64,000 nucleotides of DNA from Plasmodium brasilianum (taxonomy: Eukaryota > Apicomplexa > Aconoidasida > Haemosporida > Plasmodiidae): NCBI RefSeq assembly GCF_023973825.1, contig NC_090114.1, forward strand, positions 434,001 to 498,000, written 5' to 3'. Below the pieces are notes generated by a model. That model did not search any database, was not told the origin of the DNA, and worked only from the letters and a program-made list of their open reading frames with translations. The translations under genes were made by a program, and so were the position numbers. This document shows positions 32,901-43,164 of the stretch, piece by piece (the first letter of the stretch is position 1; the number at the start of each line of letters is the position of its first letter).

Positions 32901-34312
32901 ATGAGCATGGGGAAGACAAGGATAAAAATAATGACAAAAAGAATGAGTCGTATGAAGATAGTAGTGATAACCTTTATAACGTAATAAGCACCGAGATGGA
33001 TGAAGTGCTTCCAGAAGAGAACAAAAAATATAGCAGTTACTTTTCTTTTACAAAAATGAACCAAGATGATTCGTATGAATTTCTGATACTTAGATTTGTT
33101 TTCATTAATATTGGTATTCATTCTAATTTATTTCATGATAACTTCAAATATTATCATGCAATGGAAGGAAAAACTTGTAGAAATGTATTAAGCAATTTTA
33201 ATAAGATTATATTACACCTTAAAAATAATTTCGCAGATATATTAAACATATGCCTAACAGATGATAGACAATCCCTTCATGATAATAATTATTATGCATC
33301 GTCAACAGATTACATATCATTTGAACAGAATAATAAACATGAAAAATGGGAAGAAAAAAATATTCCAAAAAAAAAAAGCTCCTCCCATTTCCACCCCCCT
33401 GAGAGGGAAAATGAACAAATAGACAATAAACATAACATAATGAGTAGGAAAAACTTTGTTTTATTAATAAATTATTTTTTATTTATTTTTAATCATGATT
33501 TGAGTATCATTATTAAAGATAAAAATTTTATAGAGAGCATAATGCTGCAACATTTATTTGTTAAGAAATTTAAAAGTTCCTATTACAATTATAAATATTC
33601 ATTTATATATCGCAAATTAGTATTTTCTGTGATATATAATATAAACAAAAGGAACTGCATAAAAATGAACACTACGTTGGATTGTGAAACTGATAGTAGT
33701 AGTAATAACAGAAGTAGTGATAGCAGTAGCAGTAGTAAAAGTAGCAGTAACAGTAGCAGTAACAGTAGCAGTAACAGTAGCAGTAGTAGCAGTAGTAGCA
33801 GTAGTAGCAGTAGTAGCAGTAGTAGCAGTAGCAGCAGTAGTAGCAGTAGCAGCAGTAGCAGCAGTAGCAGCAGTAGCAGCATTGCCAACCGAGGCAATTA
33901 CAGGGAAGTAATAAATTTTAACGAGTATGTCGACGTGATCAGATATTTCAATCGTTTGTGCGTGGAGAAAAAATTAAAAAATAATGCTTTTTATAATTAT
34001 TTAAAAAGGAACAATATAAATATTTATAACAATGAAGGAGTGAATTATGATTTAATATACAATGGACATATTATCCAAGATTTACGTAATAACGAAATTG
34101 AAAACATATATATAAATGTCCCTTTTTTTAATTATATTATACCTATGCTTATAAAAACAAAAGATACAAGTGTGGCTGTCCAAGTATTATTTGATGCTTT
34201 TGAAAATATAGACACATTTACAGTTCTATTTGATGTTATGAAATGTTTTTTAAAAAATTATAACTACGATATTATTCTTATGAAAAGGCAAAATACGAAA
34301 AAAACTGTATAA
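29978..34312 (+). CDS. Large mostly helical protein of unknown function, possibly organellar
   Basis: Single exon of about 1,444 residues. The frame opens at a GTG (29951); the first ATG is 29978. The N-terminus (MFFKDVTKRLCVINRLIKAKG) is basic and amphipathic and could target mitochondria. Most of the rest alternates Leu/Ile-rich helices (ILNFLYFCNFKNEL; SSILLLLQYYLLRGN; NILDLLEKVKKNIMY) separated by charged, low-complexity linkers. This is reminiscent of helical-repeat RNA-binding proteins of apicomplexan organelles, but no RAP or PPR signature is visible, so that is only a suggestion. A pure Ser run (33705-33881) sits near the C-terminus, followed by a conserved-looking end (VAVQVLFDAFENIDTF). 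No catalytic motif was recognised. Confidence 0.7.
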   Translation: MFFKDVTKRLCVINRLIKAKGIKTSSKLHSEYFIFNFENVENLKKLKETNVESSPHIEAKQIKRNEYFEKSLDKNKLKKTRKVLSIIFKKLKIYEKTTLNKSFFILYKNIDYLSIAEVISILYLAVKNKIYHKLNEQKRKDEDNHLFNTSNSIANKNLNNDNYEDISDHIGIYTNELKEENVNYMAEEKGFKYYNDSNLKKGAPSLFTTKCVHKDDTNCSETVSRNSFSGVTNKDHTVMNYTNYGEYKEKAAEEGIEAQEMDDEEGMESEITETAEEELSTRRCSHVHNYTHIKQREVDYVRKLLIRLMNTLKRSRSNTNLLLWDFYKLSYCLSYYKMNDSTNFISLYLCSFLKREIDNIHENTNKCEIRNSAGLDMLLHLLVIQKKNLKCYFFNVLYDYLFSVLKNGLFSLSCKNICLLLHVNNFEINKYDNFFFLLINKTKEMKRQITLKDVNYLLFYQIKNNIILDIPSLHHILVDKCITSYGVNSEIIQNIGLLSLLLLHYDYSKRYSNDTYEKYVQVIYNMYSYLMKNMKIFLENRKMNEEILNIHFLTSFSLALSLIRNNLYLNTQFYLFLFYLINNYIPPSNSSDYIILLNFLYFCNFKNELYYKRDPLYTEGSTSVYIRNNNSGIDTRRYILFNCIQLSHYICENLKSIYSYEDTKNRQYCLLGKSKSKTVKIIESINKCAGTKNSGISSNQFRPYNDTTYTSANMIYPCGAEVAAEADVVAEIEPHTQEDETSSHSNILANALEITLNAEGINKQVDVKKNKSYYMNVLDLLISLKNNSSDRNFYIYLLNLFHNNIFKYNIHIFDLDKILFTYSLLNLRKEDISLNILDLLEKVKKNIMYNNNHFLDEERYLFDSLCSILLSVAELNLCKVIDLAIFEKKILANINHVNVSSILLLLQYYLLRGNNTSLNINIITTLVLIYIKKKYIISQQNINKGLLSLLDEDELKEDKNYHFMKLYLQEGDIRYEHGEDKDKNNDKKNESYEDSSDNLYNVISTEMDEVLPEENKKYSSYFSFTKMNQDDSYEFLILRFVFINIGIHSNLFHDNFKYYHAMEGKTCRNVLSNFNKIILHLKNNFADILNICLTDDRQSLHDNNYYASSTDYISFEQNNKHEKWEEKNIPKKKSSSHFHPPERENEQIDNKHNIMSRKNFVLLINYFLFIFNHDLSIIIKDKNFIESIMLQHLFVKKFKSSYYNYKYSFIYRKLVFSVIYNINKRNCIKMNTTLDCETDSSSNNRSSDSSSSSKSSSNSSSNSSSNSSSSSSSSSSSSSSSSSSSSSSSSSSSSSSSSSSSIANRGNYREVINFNEYVDVIRYFNRLCVEKKLKNNAFYNYLKRNNINIYNNEGVNYDLIYNGHIIQDLRNNEIENIYINVPFFNYIIPMLIKTKDTSVAVQVLFDAFENIDTFTVLFDVMKCFLKNYNYDIILMKRQNTKKTV
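33696..33881 (+). repeat. Poly-Ser (AGT/AGC) trinucleotide repeat
   Basis: About 60 codons, almost all AGT or AGC, encode Ser, with a few Asn, Asp, Lys and Arg at the 5' end. It is the longest pure amino-acid run in the window apart from the Asn tract at 44820-45200. Confidence 0.95.
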
Positions 34313-35983
34313 TTTTAAGGAGTATATAATGCTATTCGTTCTATTTTTGCTGCTAAACCAAATCTTAATGTCCTCTGCACAAGAACATACGTAGTAATAA
34401 TAATACATTTATTGCGCTTTATTCTTTGTGGCATATACAGCTTTTTAATTTACATTATCACACTATTAAATTTCCATGTTTTGTTATACTTTTTACCTTG
34501 GTACGTTTTTTATTTTGTAACAATGTTATATTTTTACTTTAATACATTCTTTACGTTAATACTTTCTTTACGTTAATGCTTTCTTTACGTTAATACTTTC
34601 TTTACGTTTACACTTTCTTTACGTTTACACTTTCTTTACGTTTACACTTTCTTTACGTTTATACTTCCTTTAATTTATTTAATTTTTTTGTTTTAAATGT
34701 TCACTACATTTGTATAGCTTTAATTTTTTTTTTTTTTTTTTCCTTAAAATGTTTTGTATTCGCACTAAAAAAAAATAGACGAAAATTATGCGGAGGAAAA
34801 AAAAAATAATAATAATAAGGGGCGCAAACAATACTGAGAGTACAAAAAAATAGGAAAATACAAATATTTTCGTTTTATTACATTACGCGAAAAACGAAAA
34901 TACTTATATTATATAAGAAAATACGAAAATAAAAGTTAAAAAAAATTGACCATGTTAAAATATAGTAGCAGCTTATCCATGTTAGCAAAATAATAGGAAG
35001 TGGAAAAGTTGCGAATAAGATATATTAATTATGTAAGGGGAAAAAAAATGGGGCGAAGAGGAAAGCAGAAGTGAAACAAAATCAAAAGCAAAAAGAAAAA
35101 GTATGCGCAATAAATAAAATAGCATTTTTTTTAAAATACTTAATTTTAAGCTATAAATGGATAATAACTCTTAAATATACATCATTTTGTAAATAATTTC
35201 ACCGCATGTTATAGCTCATCATCACTTTTCTTCTCTTTTTTGCACTTTTAATACTTTTTCAGCACTTTGTTTTAACTGAAGGAGAATACGTTTAAGGACA
35301 AAATTCGTAAGTGTATTTCATATAGCATTATAATAAAATATGAGCTGAAAAGAAAAGCAAATAATACGCTTAAAAAAAACAATAAAAAATTGTTCAAATA
35401 AAAAAAAAATATAAATAATTAGAATAATTCATATTTTTAAAGACTAATATAATCCTTAAATATATTCTCTTCACATTTTAAAAGAAAATTAAAAAAGGTG
35501 GTACGTGAATTTACAGTTTAAAAATGCTTACTCTTGTATTTTATTTTAAACAGTGCAAATAATAAATTTGCTAAATAAGATGCTTTTGGAAGAATTTAAA
35601 TTAATTTCGTGCAAATGCAAAATTGAATAGGTGTACACACATATGTATGCACATGTGCACATATATATATATGTACATAAACACATATATATATTTATAT
35701 ACGTACGTACTTGTGCCATTTCACGTAAGAATATTTTGTTCGGATCATTGACTTTTCTTGCATGAGGGAAAATACACAACAATATAGTAAATATTCCGAA
35801 ACGTATTTACCCACACAATATATGCGTTAGAGTGTTTATTCACTTTTAATTATGGGAATATTCTTCATTTAATATTTTTGAAGGGGCCTTCCCAAAAAAT
35901 ATACATTCACTTTTTGCTTAATTCTCAATAACCATTTTGAACATTGAATTCGTTTTAAAATATTTAATATTCCTTTGAGTGTC

Positions 35984-36017
<34 letters not shown>

Positions 36018-36096
36018 TTGTTCTTGTTTAAACCCCTGTTGCAGTTCTATCTAATGCACCTTTCACATTTTTCCGTCCTAATCGCACATATCTAAA
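34313..36096. other. Spacer upstream of ORC2 with an 18-bp tandem repeat and a doubtful minus-strand exon
   Basis: At 34549-34672 an 18-bp unit (TTTACGTTAATACTTTCT, drifting to TTTACGTTTACACTTTCT) repeats about seven times. Poly(T) runs occur at 34725-34741 and 35986-36014. At about 35718-35765 on the minus strand a CATGCAAG acceptor is followed by an open piece ending GGCACAA|GTACGT; it can be read as NDPNKIFLREMAQ or, from an internal ATG, as MIRTKYSYVKWH. A possible final exon lies near 35547-35580. Too short and ambiguous to call. Confidence 0.5.
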
Positions 36097-38557
36097 ATGA
36101 TGAAAAACATCGAGGTGAACTCCCCTAAGAAGAAGGTAAAAATGGTAGTGGGGGCGAAGGATGAAGAGAACGAAAAGGAAGAGTATTTAATAACAAATCT
36201 TACAGAAAATAATAAGAATATGCCTAGTCTTATCGTAAGAATACCAAATAATGTAAATAAATTCTTAAGTAAGGAAGAAGTCAAAATTGATTTTAATGAA
36301 AATATAAAATTAACGAATAATAATGAAAAAAGTAAAAAATTAAGTTCCTTTAAAATGGAAAAATCGCCCACAAACACATATGAAAACACGTACGCAAGTG
36401 TTGACATAAAGTTAGATGCCACATATCAATCTGATTCAAACAATAGCAACATTTACAGTAAGAAAAAACTAAAAGGTCAAGGAGAACATCAAAAGGAAAA
36501 TGCACTAGATGCAAACTATGACGAAGAAGAGGACGATGATGAGGAGGATGAAGACGAAATGAATGAAAATCTTATTAAAACATTTAGAAATAATTATGTA
36601 GAAAAATACGAAACGAGTATAAGCAACGAAAGTGTTGCCTTTTTAAGAGAACACACAAAGAACGAATTAGAGCATTTTTTACAAAGAGGTGGAAAGTATC
36701 ATTATTCGGATGAAATGAAAATTAATGATATAATTAATATTGATTATGATAAGTTAAATGAAAAAAATATTATCCCGTACTTCCTAACTAGCATGTTTGA
36801 TATAGAACAAAAAAAAAAGAGGGAAAAAATGAAACAACAATTAGAGGCAAAAAGAAAATTAACGCTAGAGAAACAAAAAAAAATGATGAGTAATAAGGTG
36901 GAAAATGAAAAAAAAAAAAAAAAAAAAAAATGCACAAAGGAACAGCCTTGTCCAGTTTAAAATTAGACAATAAAAAAAGTAAATCATTAAGTAGGAATAA
37001 CATAGAACGGGGCAGCATTTTGAAAAGGGATAAACTGAAGGAAGATGCGGAATCAGGGGAAGGGGAAGATGGTGCTGAAGTAGCAAGTTCAGATGAAAAA
37101 GGCGATGTCGAATGCAGCGACGAATGCGATGAGGCGTGGGACAAAGAACACCAGAAGAGCAACAAACGAAAGAACGAACAAGGCTCAAAACTCGTTAAGG
37201 AGAAAAGGAAAAACAAAAAGATGCATGAGAGTGAAAATGATAATTACGATTTGTATATTGATGAACTTGGTAAAGAAGAAATGGATATAAACATTTATAA
37301 TGATCCAACATTGTATGGAATAGAAGGAAGTAGTGATTATTCGGAAGGACTTAAAAGTGAATTGGATAATTCACAGGAGGAAGAAGCAGGAAAAGATCAA
37401 GGAGTGACAAATAATTTCAAAACTAAAAAAAAAAAAAAAATGTTGATGAAGAACAGTTTGGAAATGATGAAAAAATAGAAGATATTGTAGATTCAGCTAC
37501 ACAGAAATTAATATCATATGATTATTATTCTAGTTTAAATATAAAAGAAATAGTGAAACCTAATTATAAAATAAAATCTTTATCATCATTTATACCAATT
37601 GAAGAAAATTTAGATAAATTGGATCATGTGCAAAAGTTACAATATTTGATAAAAAATTTACCTCATACACATATAAAAGAAAAAAGATCATTATATCACT
37701 ATAATGTGAAGCAATTTATTAAATGGAAAGTATATTTATTAAATAATATAAATATATGTTTATATGGAATAGGTTCGAAATTTCATTTATTAAATCTTTT
37801 TACAAATATTTGTTTAAATGATGGGAATAAATGTATAATATTAGGGTTTGAGGAAGAGGTTAATTTTGAAGAAATTCTAATGCGTATATTAGAATATCAT
37901 TATAATCATAAAAGCTCAAAAAATTTAAAGTCTTTTGATTTATTATATGAATTAGTACAAAAGGTTAATGAATCGAATATACCCCTTTATTTTATTATAC
38001 ACAACTTAGATAATATGAAATTATACCCGTATTACGAATATTTCTCTTTCTTAAGTCAATATGATAACATTTATTTTATATGTTCCATTGACGATGTTTC
38101 TTTTGAGCTAAACATGAATTTTAAAAATATAAGTACCATTAATTTTCACTATATGAAATGTCACACTTGGTTAGATTATAGACATGAAATTTTAAGACAA
38201 TGGAATAAGTTCTTACCTGAATGGGTATTCAATAAAAAGTGTGAAGAGATAGATGTAAAGAATAACATTGAAACTATACTAAATGCTTTAAGTATTAACC
38301 ATAAAAGGTTATTTAAGATTATTGCTTCCATACAATTAGAAAATTTGGAAAAAGGTATATATGGTGTAGAAAAAGAATCCTTGTTACAAGACAAGCGCTT
38401 GTTTACTGTAGGGACATCCAGTATAAGGATAAATTCCTTACTGGTCGAGTTCGTATCTCATAATGTTATAACTGAGACAAGGCTTAAAGAGGGAAACACC
38501 TTCCTCAAAATAAATGCGGACAAGGGGGAGCTCAAAAGGATAGTGGAGCAGCTGTAG
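36097..38557 (+). CDS. ORC2: Origin recognition complex subunit 2 (broken by two poly(A) frameshifts)
   Basis: A subunit of the six-part complex that marks replication origins and loads MCM helicase. The C-terminal half carries the ORC2 pattern: LDHVQKLQYLIKNLPH, the degenerate AAA+ segment NINICLYGIGSKFHLLNLF (a P-loop position without GKT, as usual for ORC2), PLYFIIHNLDNMKL (Walker B-like) and NIYFICSIDDVSFEL, then a winged-helix-like end. The N-terminal ~400 residues are charged and disordered. Three frames cover it: 36097 to the A tract at 36908-36930, then to the A tract at 37425-37440, then to 38557. Adding one A at each tract gives 820 residues exactly, and the bridge sequences read sensibly (VDEEQFGNDEKIEDIVDSA after the second). 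The ATG at 36097 is the first available. The gene converges with MCM7, 650 bp away. Confidence 0.85.
36908..36930 (+). other. Poly(A) tract 1 in ORC2 with apparent one-base frameshift
   Basis: Twenty-three A. Upstream frame would end after Lys run + CTKEQPCPV; downstream frame continues as MHKGTALSSLKLDNK. Consistent with one A missing. Confidence 0.8.
37425..37440 (+). other. Poly(A) tract 2 in ORC2 with apparent one-base frameshift
   Basis: Sixteen A. The upstream frame ends after MLMKNSLEMMKK; the downstream frame reads NVDEEQFGNDEK and onward to the conserved domain. Consistent with one A missing. Confidence 0.8.
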
Positions 38558-39206
38558 GGACGAATGCTCAGATGGGGAAAAAACAATAGAAAAATAGCAA
38601 AAGTGTATGCATCATTATGTTTATGAACTTACGTATTTATGCATTTATCTGTTTTTGTTTACGTTTGTTTATGTGCATGTGTGACCCTGCTTTTGTCTGC
38701 TTATTTTTTCGTGCACTTAGCGAAAATACGCACACATTTTCCTAGTTCGTGCTCTTTTATTTAAACCTTTTTTCAGCCCTTATTTTACTACATAACTTGA
38801 TTTCCTAGTGTCAAAACAATGATAGTAAATATTTTTTTTTAAAAAGAACCAACAAATATGTTTATCATGAATGATGGAGATGCCATAAATTATGGGGGAA
38901 AAAAAAAAAAAATTTATGAATGCATATACTTGTATATGTATGTACATTACTATCATATATATCTATGAGATTAAAAATACACCTTAAAAATAAGAGTTAC
39001 GCCGTATATACTTCAATTGTTAATAAGGAAAAAAAGGTAAACATGAATGTAAAATTTTTTTCTCTAGTTATAGTAAAAGTGCTGCATATATAATAGCCGG
39101 TAAATGGGGAGAGAAAAAAAAAAAAAAAAAAAAGCAAAAACAAGGTCTAGTAATATGTTTTGTACTTCATATATTTATTTATACTTCTCTTCCCCCATGT
39201 AGTCGC
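38558..39206. other. Convergent spacer between ORC2 and MCM7
   Basis: Tail-to-tail 3' UTR region of 650 bp with poly(A) runs at 38900-38911 and 39115-39133. No gene is seen. Confidence 0.7.
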
Positions 39207-41657
39207 TCAAAGGGCGTCTTCCTCGCCTACTTCCTCTTCCTCCTCATCTGCATCGTAAACATCGTTAGGAAAGGCAATGGCAGTGTTATTCTCATTAATT
39301 GTAAATACAGTGAGCTCTACATACTTATCAATAGTGTTAAAAACGTGCGCTTTGGTAAACCCTTTTGTTATTGACTGTGTTTCAATCTCTTCAATAGGTA
39401 TCCAGCCATTCCATTTTTTTTTCTTCTCCATAATTTTGTCTTTAATGCTTTTAATAATATTCATAATTTCTGTGGATGAGTCCTTTCTTCGTCTCTTCTC
39501 TGTTTGTTGTGATACACTTGCCTTTGACTGCTCTGTTAGTCTGATGGCTTCTTCAAAATCAGCTGTTTCTATTACATCACTGTCTCTCAATCTAGCCAAT
39601 GCTTGTGATATACGTAAAATTGCAAGAAGTGCTCTTGGCGTTGTATAATTTATACGAGTGTCATTATATCTTTCCTGCTGTGATTCTAACTGCCTAGTTG
39701 AGACATACCATTGCGTAATTTTGGGTATTAAATCAGGAGAAATGGTTGGCTGTTTTTTTTTGGCTAGTTGTATAAAAGCCCTCAAAACAGTTTTATCAAT
39801 TTCTTCATACCCATCCTCACTTAATTCTGATCTTTTCTTTTTATCATCACTAGAATCTATACATTTTAAAATATTTAGCACATGCTCAGCTAGTTTTTTG
39901 TCCTTATCTCTGTCAGATATATCAAGTAGAAGGAACTGTAAATCAAACCTTGTTAAAAGAGCTGCAGGTAAATTCATATTTAGCATGACTGATTTTTTAC
40001 AGTCATACCTACCATTAATAGGATTGGCAGCTGCTAACACAGATGACCGAGCAGGCATATTACTACAATGTCCAGCTTTAGCAATTGACACTGTTTGTTG
40101 TTCCATAACTTCGTAAATGGCTGATCGATCAAATTCATCCATCTTGTCAAATTCATCAATACAACATATTCCTTTATCAGCTAATACTAATGCACCCCCT
40201 TCTAATGTTGTCTCCCCTGTATTTGGATCTTTTAAAACAGCAGCAGTCAAACCTACGGAACTACTTCCTTTTCCAGTTGTATAAATAGATCTTGATGCTA
40301 TTAAACATACTTTTTTCATCAACTGACTTTTAGCAACCCCAGGATCACCCATTAGTAATATATGTATATCTCCTCTTATCATACCACCATCTTTTTTTTT
40401 TTTTGTGCATCCACCAATTAATTGTAATAATAATGCTTTTTTCACATCATCATGTCCATATATTTCCGGTCCAATATTATAAGCTAATCTTTCATATAAA
40501 TTTGGACTATTTTTTAAATTTTGAACTTCCTCCATTATTTTATCATAATTATCTATATGTTCATTAAAATTTTCTTTATTATTCTGTACATAATAAATAT
40601 GAAATACCTTTTCTGCAATCAAACCTCCTTTTAATGCTTGAAACCCACTTTTCGTTACTGGCATTAGGACCCCTGTTAAGGTAACTGACATTCCAGGTTG
40701 AACAGATGTTGTACATTCTCCATGTATTATACAATTCATACTTCGAGGAATATCTCCTTCTGGTAATTGACTTGGTAATTCTTGTACTTTAATTTCTTGA
40801 TATTTCACAAATTTACTTAATTTTGCTTGAAACTTTAAAGATCCTCTAATACCATGTACATTTGTACAACCAGGGCAATCAAAGAGAGGCATAAAGAAAG
40901 GACCATCAACAGCTTTATAAGCAAAAACATGACATCTATCACATTCATAGGTAGCTACTCTAATACGTGGTTTTAATTGTGTTGCTCTTATTACTTCGCA
41001 TTCAAATGTACTTAAAGAACCTATACAATCTGCATTTACTATTCTCATTTTTCTTACCAAATCCCTTGAACTAGGTATTAAAATTATTTCGAAATTGACT
41101 CTTAAATAAGCTGGTAACTTATATTCTTTCATTCGTTCTTGTCTAATTTGTTCAATTGGTTTAATCATATCTCGAAATAAATTATTAAAGGCTTCCTTTT
41201 CACTTTCATCTGTTGAATAACCACTAAGATCTTCATTATTTATTCTTCTTAAATTCCATTTCCTCGTTTTCTCATTTTCATCCTCTTCTCCATAACCTTT
41301 TACAAATCTTTTAAAATTTTCATCAGATAAGCATTTATCAGCAGCTGAATATAGTAATTCCATATATCTATGCGTGTTCGTCATTATACCATTATAAACC
41401 GAATGATCCGCATCTTTATTCTCTTTGCAGAAATGTTCTCTCAGATCATCTAAATATAATGGCAGTATTTCCGTATCGTGGTTATATATTTTTTGTAAGT
41501 AACCCTTATATTTAAGTTTACCCCAGTTAACATGATTTATTGAAGGATCTTCAAAAGTATCAAAAAAGGTTGTTAGTTCGTCTATATGGGAATTGTAATT
41601 TTTTACGGCCTCCAAATATTTGGTGTGATTGTCATCCACGTATGTTCGTATTTCCAT
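39207..41657 (-). CDS. MCM7: DNA replication licensing factor MCM7
   Basis: One subunit of the MCM2-7 replicative helicase, nuclear, 816 residues, single exon. N-terminal domain with a zinc finger (CDRC at ~237, CPGC ~25 residues later). AAA+ core: Walker A GDPGVAKSQLMKK (~433), Walker B CCIDEFDKMDEFDRSAIYE, sensor region AAANPINGRYD and arginine finger LLTRFD; the MCM-specific GVAKS and EFDKM forms are intact. The subunit call rests on features such as LTAAVLKDPNTGETTLEGGALVLADKG and IEQIRQERMKEYK, which match MCM7 best in memory. A C-terminal winged helix ends in an acidic tail (DADEEEEEVGEEDAL). The ATG at 41657 is the first in frame. Unlike its neighbours it has almost no low-complexity insertions, as expected for a tightly constrained ring subunit. 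Confidence 0.93.
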   Translation of the reverse strand: MEIRTYVDDNHTKYLEAVKNYNSHIDELTTFFDTFEDPSINHVNWGKLKYKGYLQKIYNHDTEILPLYLDDLREHFCKENKDADHSVYNGIMTNTHRYMELLYSAADKCLSDENFKRFVKGYGEEDENEKTRKWNLRRINNEDLSGYSTDESEKEAFNNLFRDMIKPIEQIRQERMKEYKLPAYLRVNFEIILIPSSRDLVRKMRIVNADCIGSLSTFECEVIRATQLKPRIRVATYECDRCHVFAYKAVDGPFFMPLFDCPGCTNVHGIRGSLKFQAKLSKFVKYQEIKVQELPSQLPEGDIPRSMNCIIHGECTTSVQPGMSVTLTGVLMPVTKSGFQALKGGLIAEKVFHIYYVQNNKENFNEHIDNYDKIMEEVQNLKNSPNLYERLAYNIGPEIYGHDDVKKALLLQLIGGCTKKKKDGGMIRGDIHILLMGDPGVAKSQLMKKVCLIASRSIYTTGKGSSSVGLTAAVLKDPNTGETTLEGGALVLADKGICCIDEFDKMDEFDRSAIYEVMEQQTVSIAKAGHCSNMPARSSVLAAANPINGRYDCKKSVMLNMNLPAALLTRFDLQFLLLDISDRDKDKKLAEHVLNILKCIDSSDDKKKRSELSEDGYEEIDKTVLRAFIQLAKKKQPTISPDLIPKITQWYVSTRQLESQQERYNDTRINYTTPRALLAILRISQALARLRDSDVIETADFEEAIRLTEQSKASVSQQTEKRRRKDSSTEIMNIIKSIKDKIMEKKKKWNGWIPIEEIETQSITKGFTKAHVFNTIDKYVELTVFTINENNTAIAFPNDVYDADEEEEEVGEEDAL

Positions 41658-42455
41658 TTTACTTATATCTTGGTTTTTTAAAATTATCGTAAAGGGGTTA
41701 AACGAAAATCTGATTTCATGTATGTGTATACACGTGTATGTTTATGACTACGTATGTAATGCTGCTTATATGTTGAACGAGACAAAAATTTGGAATACGC
41801 AAAATACGAACAGTTATATTTGCAAAAACCGCCAATAAAGTTTAACCCAGTTCATGTTCATGCGATGGGTTTATAATACACGTACACGGAATAAAATGCC
41901 AAATGAGTTTTTTAAACTTCGAAACTTAGAAAAAGGGGAAAAAATGAAAATTAATAAAAAAAAGAAAAAGAAAAAGATATATGTATACTTAATAAACTTA
42001 TTTTAAATAGTCTTATTTTTTTGCTAATTCCATTTTAAAGGAATTTATTATTCTCATAGTAAGATTTAAAAAAAAAAAAAAAAAAAATACGTTAAATATA
42101 TATTTCAAATGAGCATCTTAAATATATACACATCATATGGGCATTTTAAAACTTGTTTTAAATTAACACTTTTAAACCAAATATACAAGGAAAACATGAG
42201 CGCATTGTTTTTTTTAAATTTTCGAGATATTTGATAAATTTCAAAAAATAAAAAAAAAGAAAGCAAAACCCATATTACAATATTATTAAATAAAAAGAAA
42301 ATAGTTTTTAAAAATATGAACACAATTCCCTAACAAGAAAAACTTTTATTTGAAAAAGGTCATGTAAACGAAAAAGTAATAAAAAGAAAAAATACTATTG
42401 TTTATTATATTTTTACATAAAAATAGACATAAAGATTAAAAAAAAAAAAAAAAAA

Positions 42456-42565
42456 GTTATAAATTAAAAATATAAAATTATAAATTAAAAATATAAAATT
42501 ATAAATTAAAAATATAAAATTATATATTAAAAATATAAAATTATAAATTAAAAATAAAAATAAAA
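42456..42565. repeat. 21-bp AT-only tandem repeat
   Basis: About five copies of TTATAAATTAAAAATATAAAA, drifting to AAATAAAAATAAAAATAA at the right end. Confidence 0.9.
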
Positions 42566-42833
42566 ATGGTTTTTCTCAAATAAAATTATTAATGCAATTT
42601 CAAAGAATGAAAAAAATTTCCATCCCCAATAGTTACCATATTATATGCATATATGCACATATATGTGAGAATTAAAAATGAAAAAAAAGTATTATACAAA
42701 AATGGAGAATATGCCTATTAAAAAATGTGGATCATTTTTTGATAAAACATTTACATTTCTTTTTCTTTTTTTATATAAATTTGTATGTTTTACAAAAATG
42801 TTAGAGTTTTCATAATCCATAGTTGCCCTAAAA

Positions 42834-43164
42834 TTATTTTTTAATATTCAGAACTTTTAGTTTTTTTATGTTCTTCACTTCAACATATTCTTCCTGAACG
42901 ATATAAAAATTAAATTTAAGATAAACTAAATGTGTCATACGTAAATTTTCATATACAAACGTAAAAATATTACTACAAAGGTATAAAAAACTATATCTTT
43001 AGAAAATAGGAAAAATGTTTTAGAAATTACTTAAAATTGTTAATATATCGTATGCATGTATATGTACATAAAACTAGGGAGATGAATCCTTCTACAAATA
43101 TAATTAATTACACATATTCTAATTTTCTTAACAAGTGAAGCACTTTATATTTAATTCTTTTCAT
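42834..43164 (-). CDS. Candidate two-exon micro-gene, function unknown
   Basis: A possible exon 1 (43164-43114) reads MKRIKYKVLHLLRKLEY and stops at a GTGTAA donor. Exon 2 (42893-42834) follows a TTTATATCGTTCAG acceptor and reads EEYVEVKNIKKLKVLNIKK with a TAA. Both are phase 0, giving a 36-residue, Lys-rich peptide. The terminal exon has a clean acceptor, typical codon use and a stop, so it is the stronger half; the donor is weak and other upstream exons are possible (an ATG-led piece near 43246-43230 ends in ATAG|GTATGC). It could instead be a spliced 5' leader of MCM7. Confidence 0.25.

Noticed and set aside
33589..33911. Poly-Leu and Val/Ala-rich ORFs over the Ser tract
   Set aside because: They are shifted or antisense readings of the AGT/AGC repeat inside the 29978-34312 gene.
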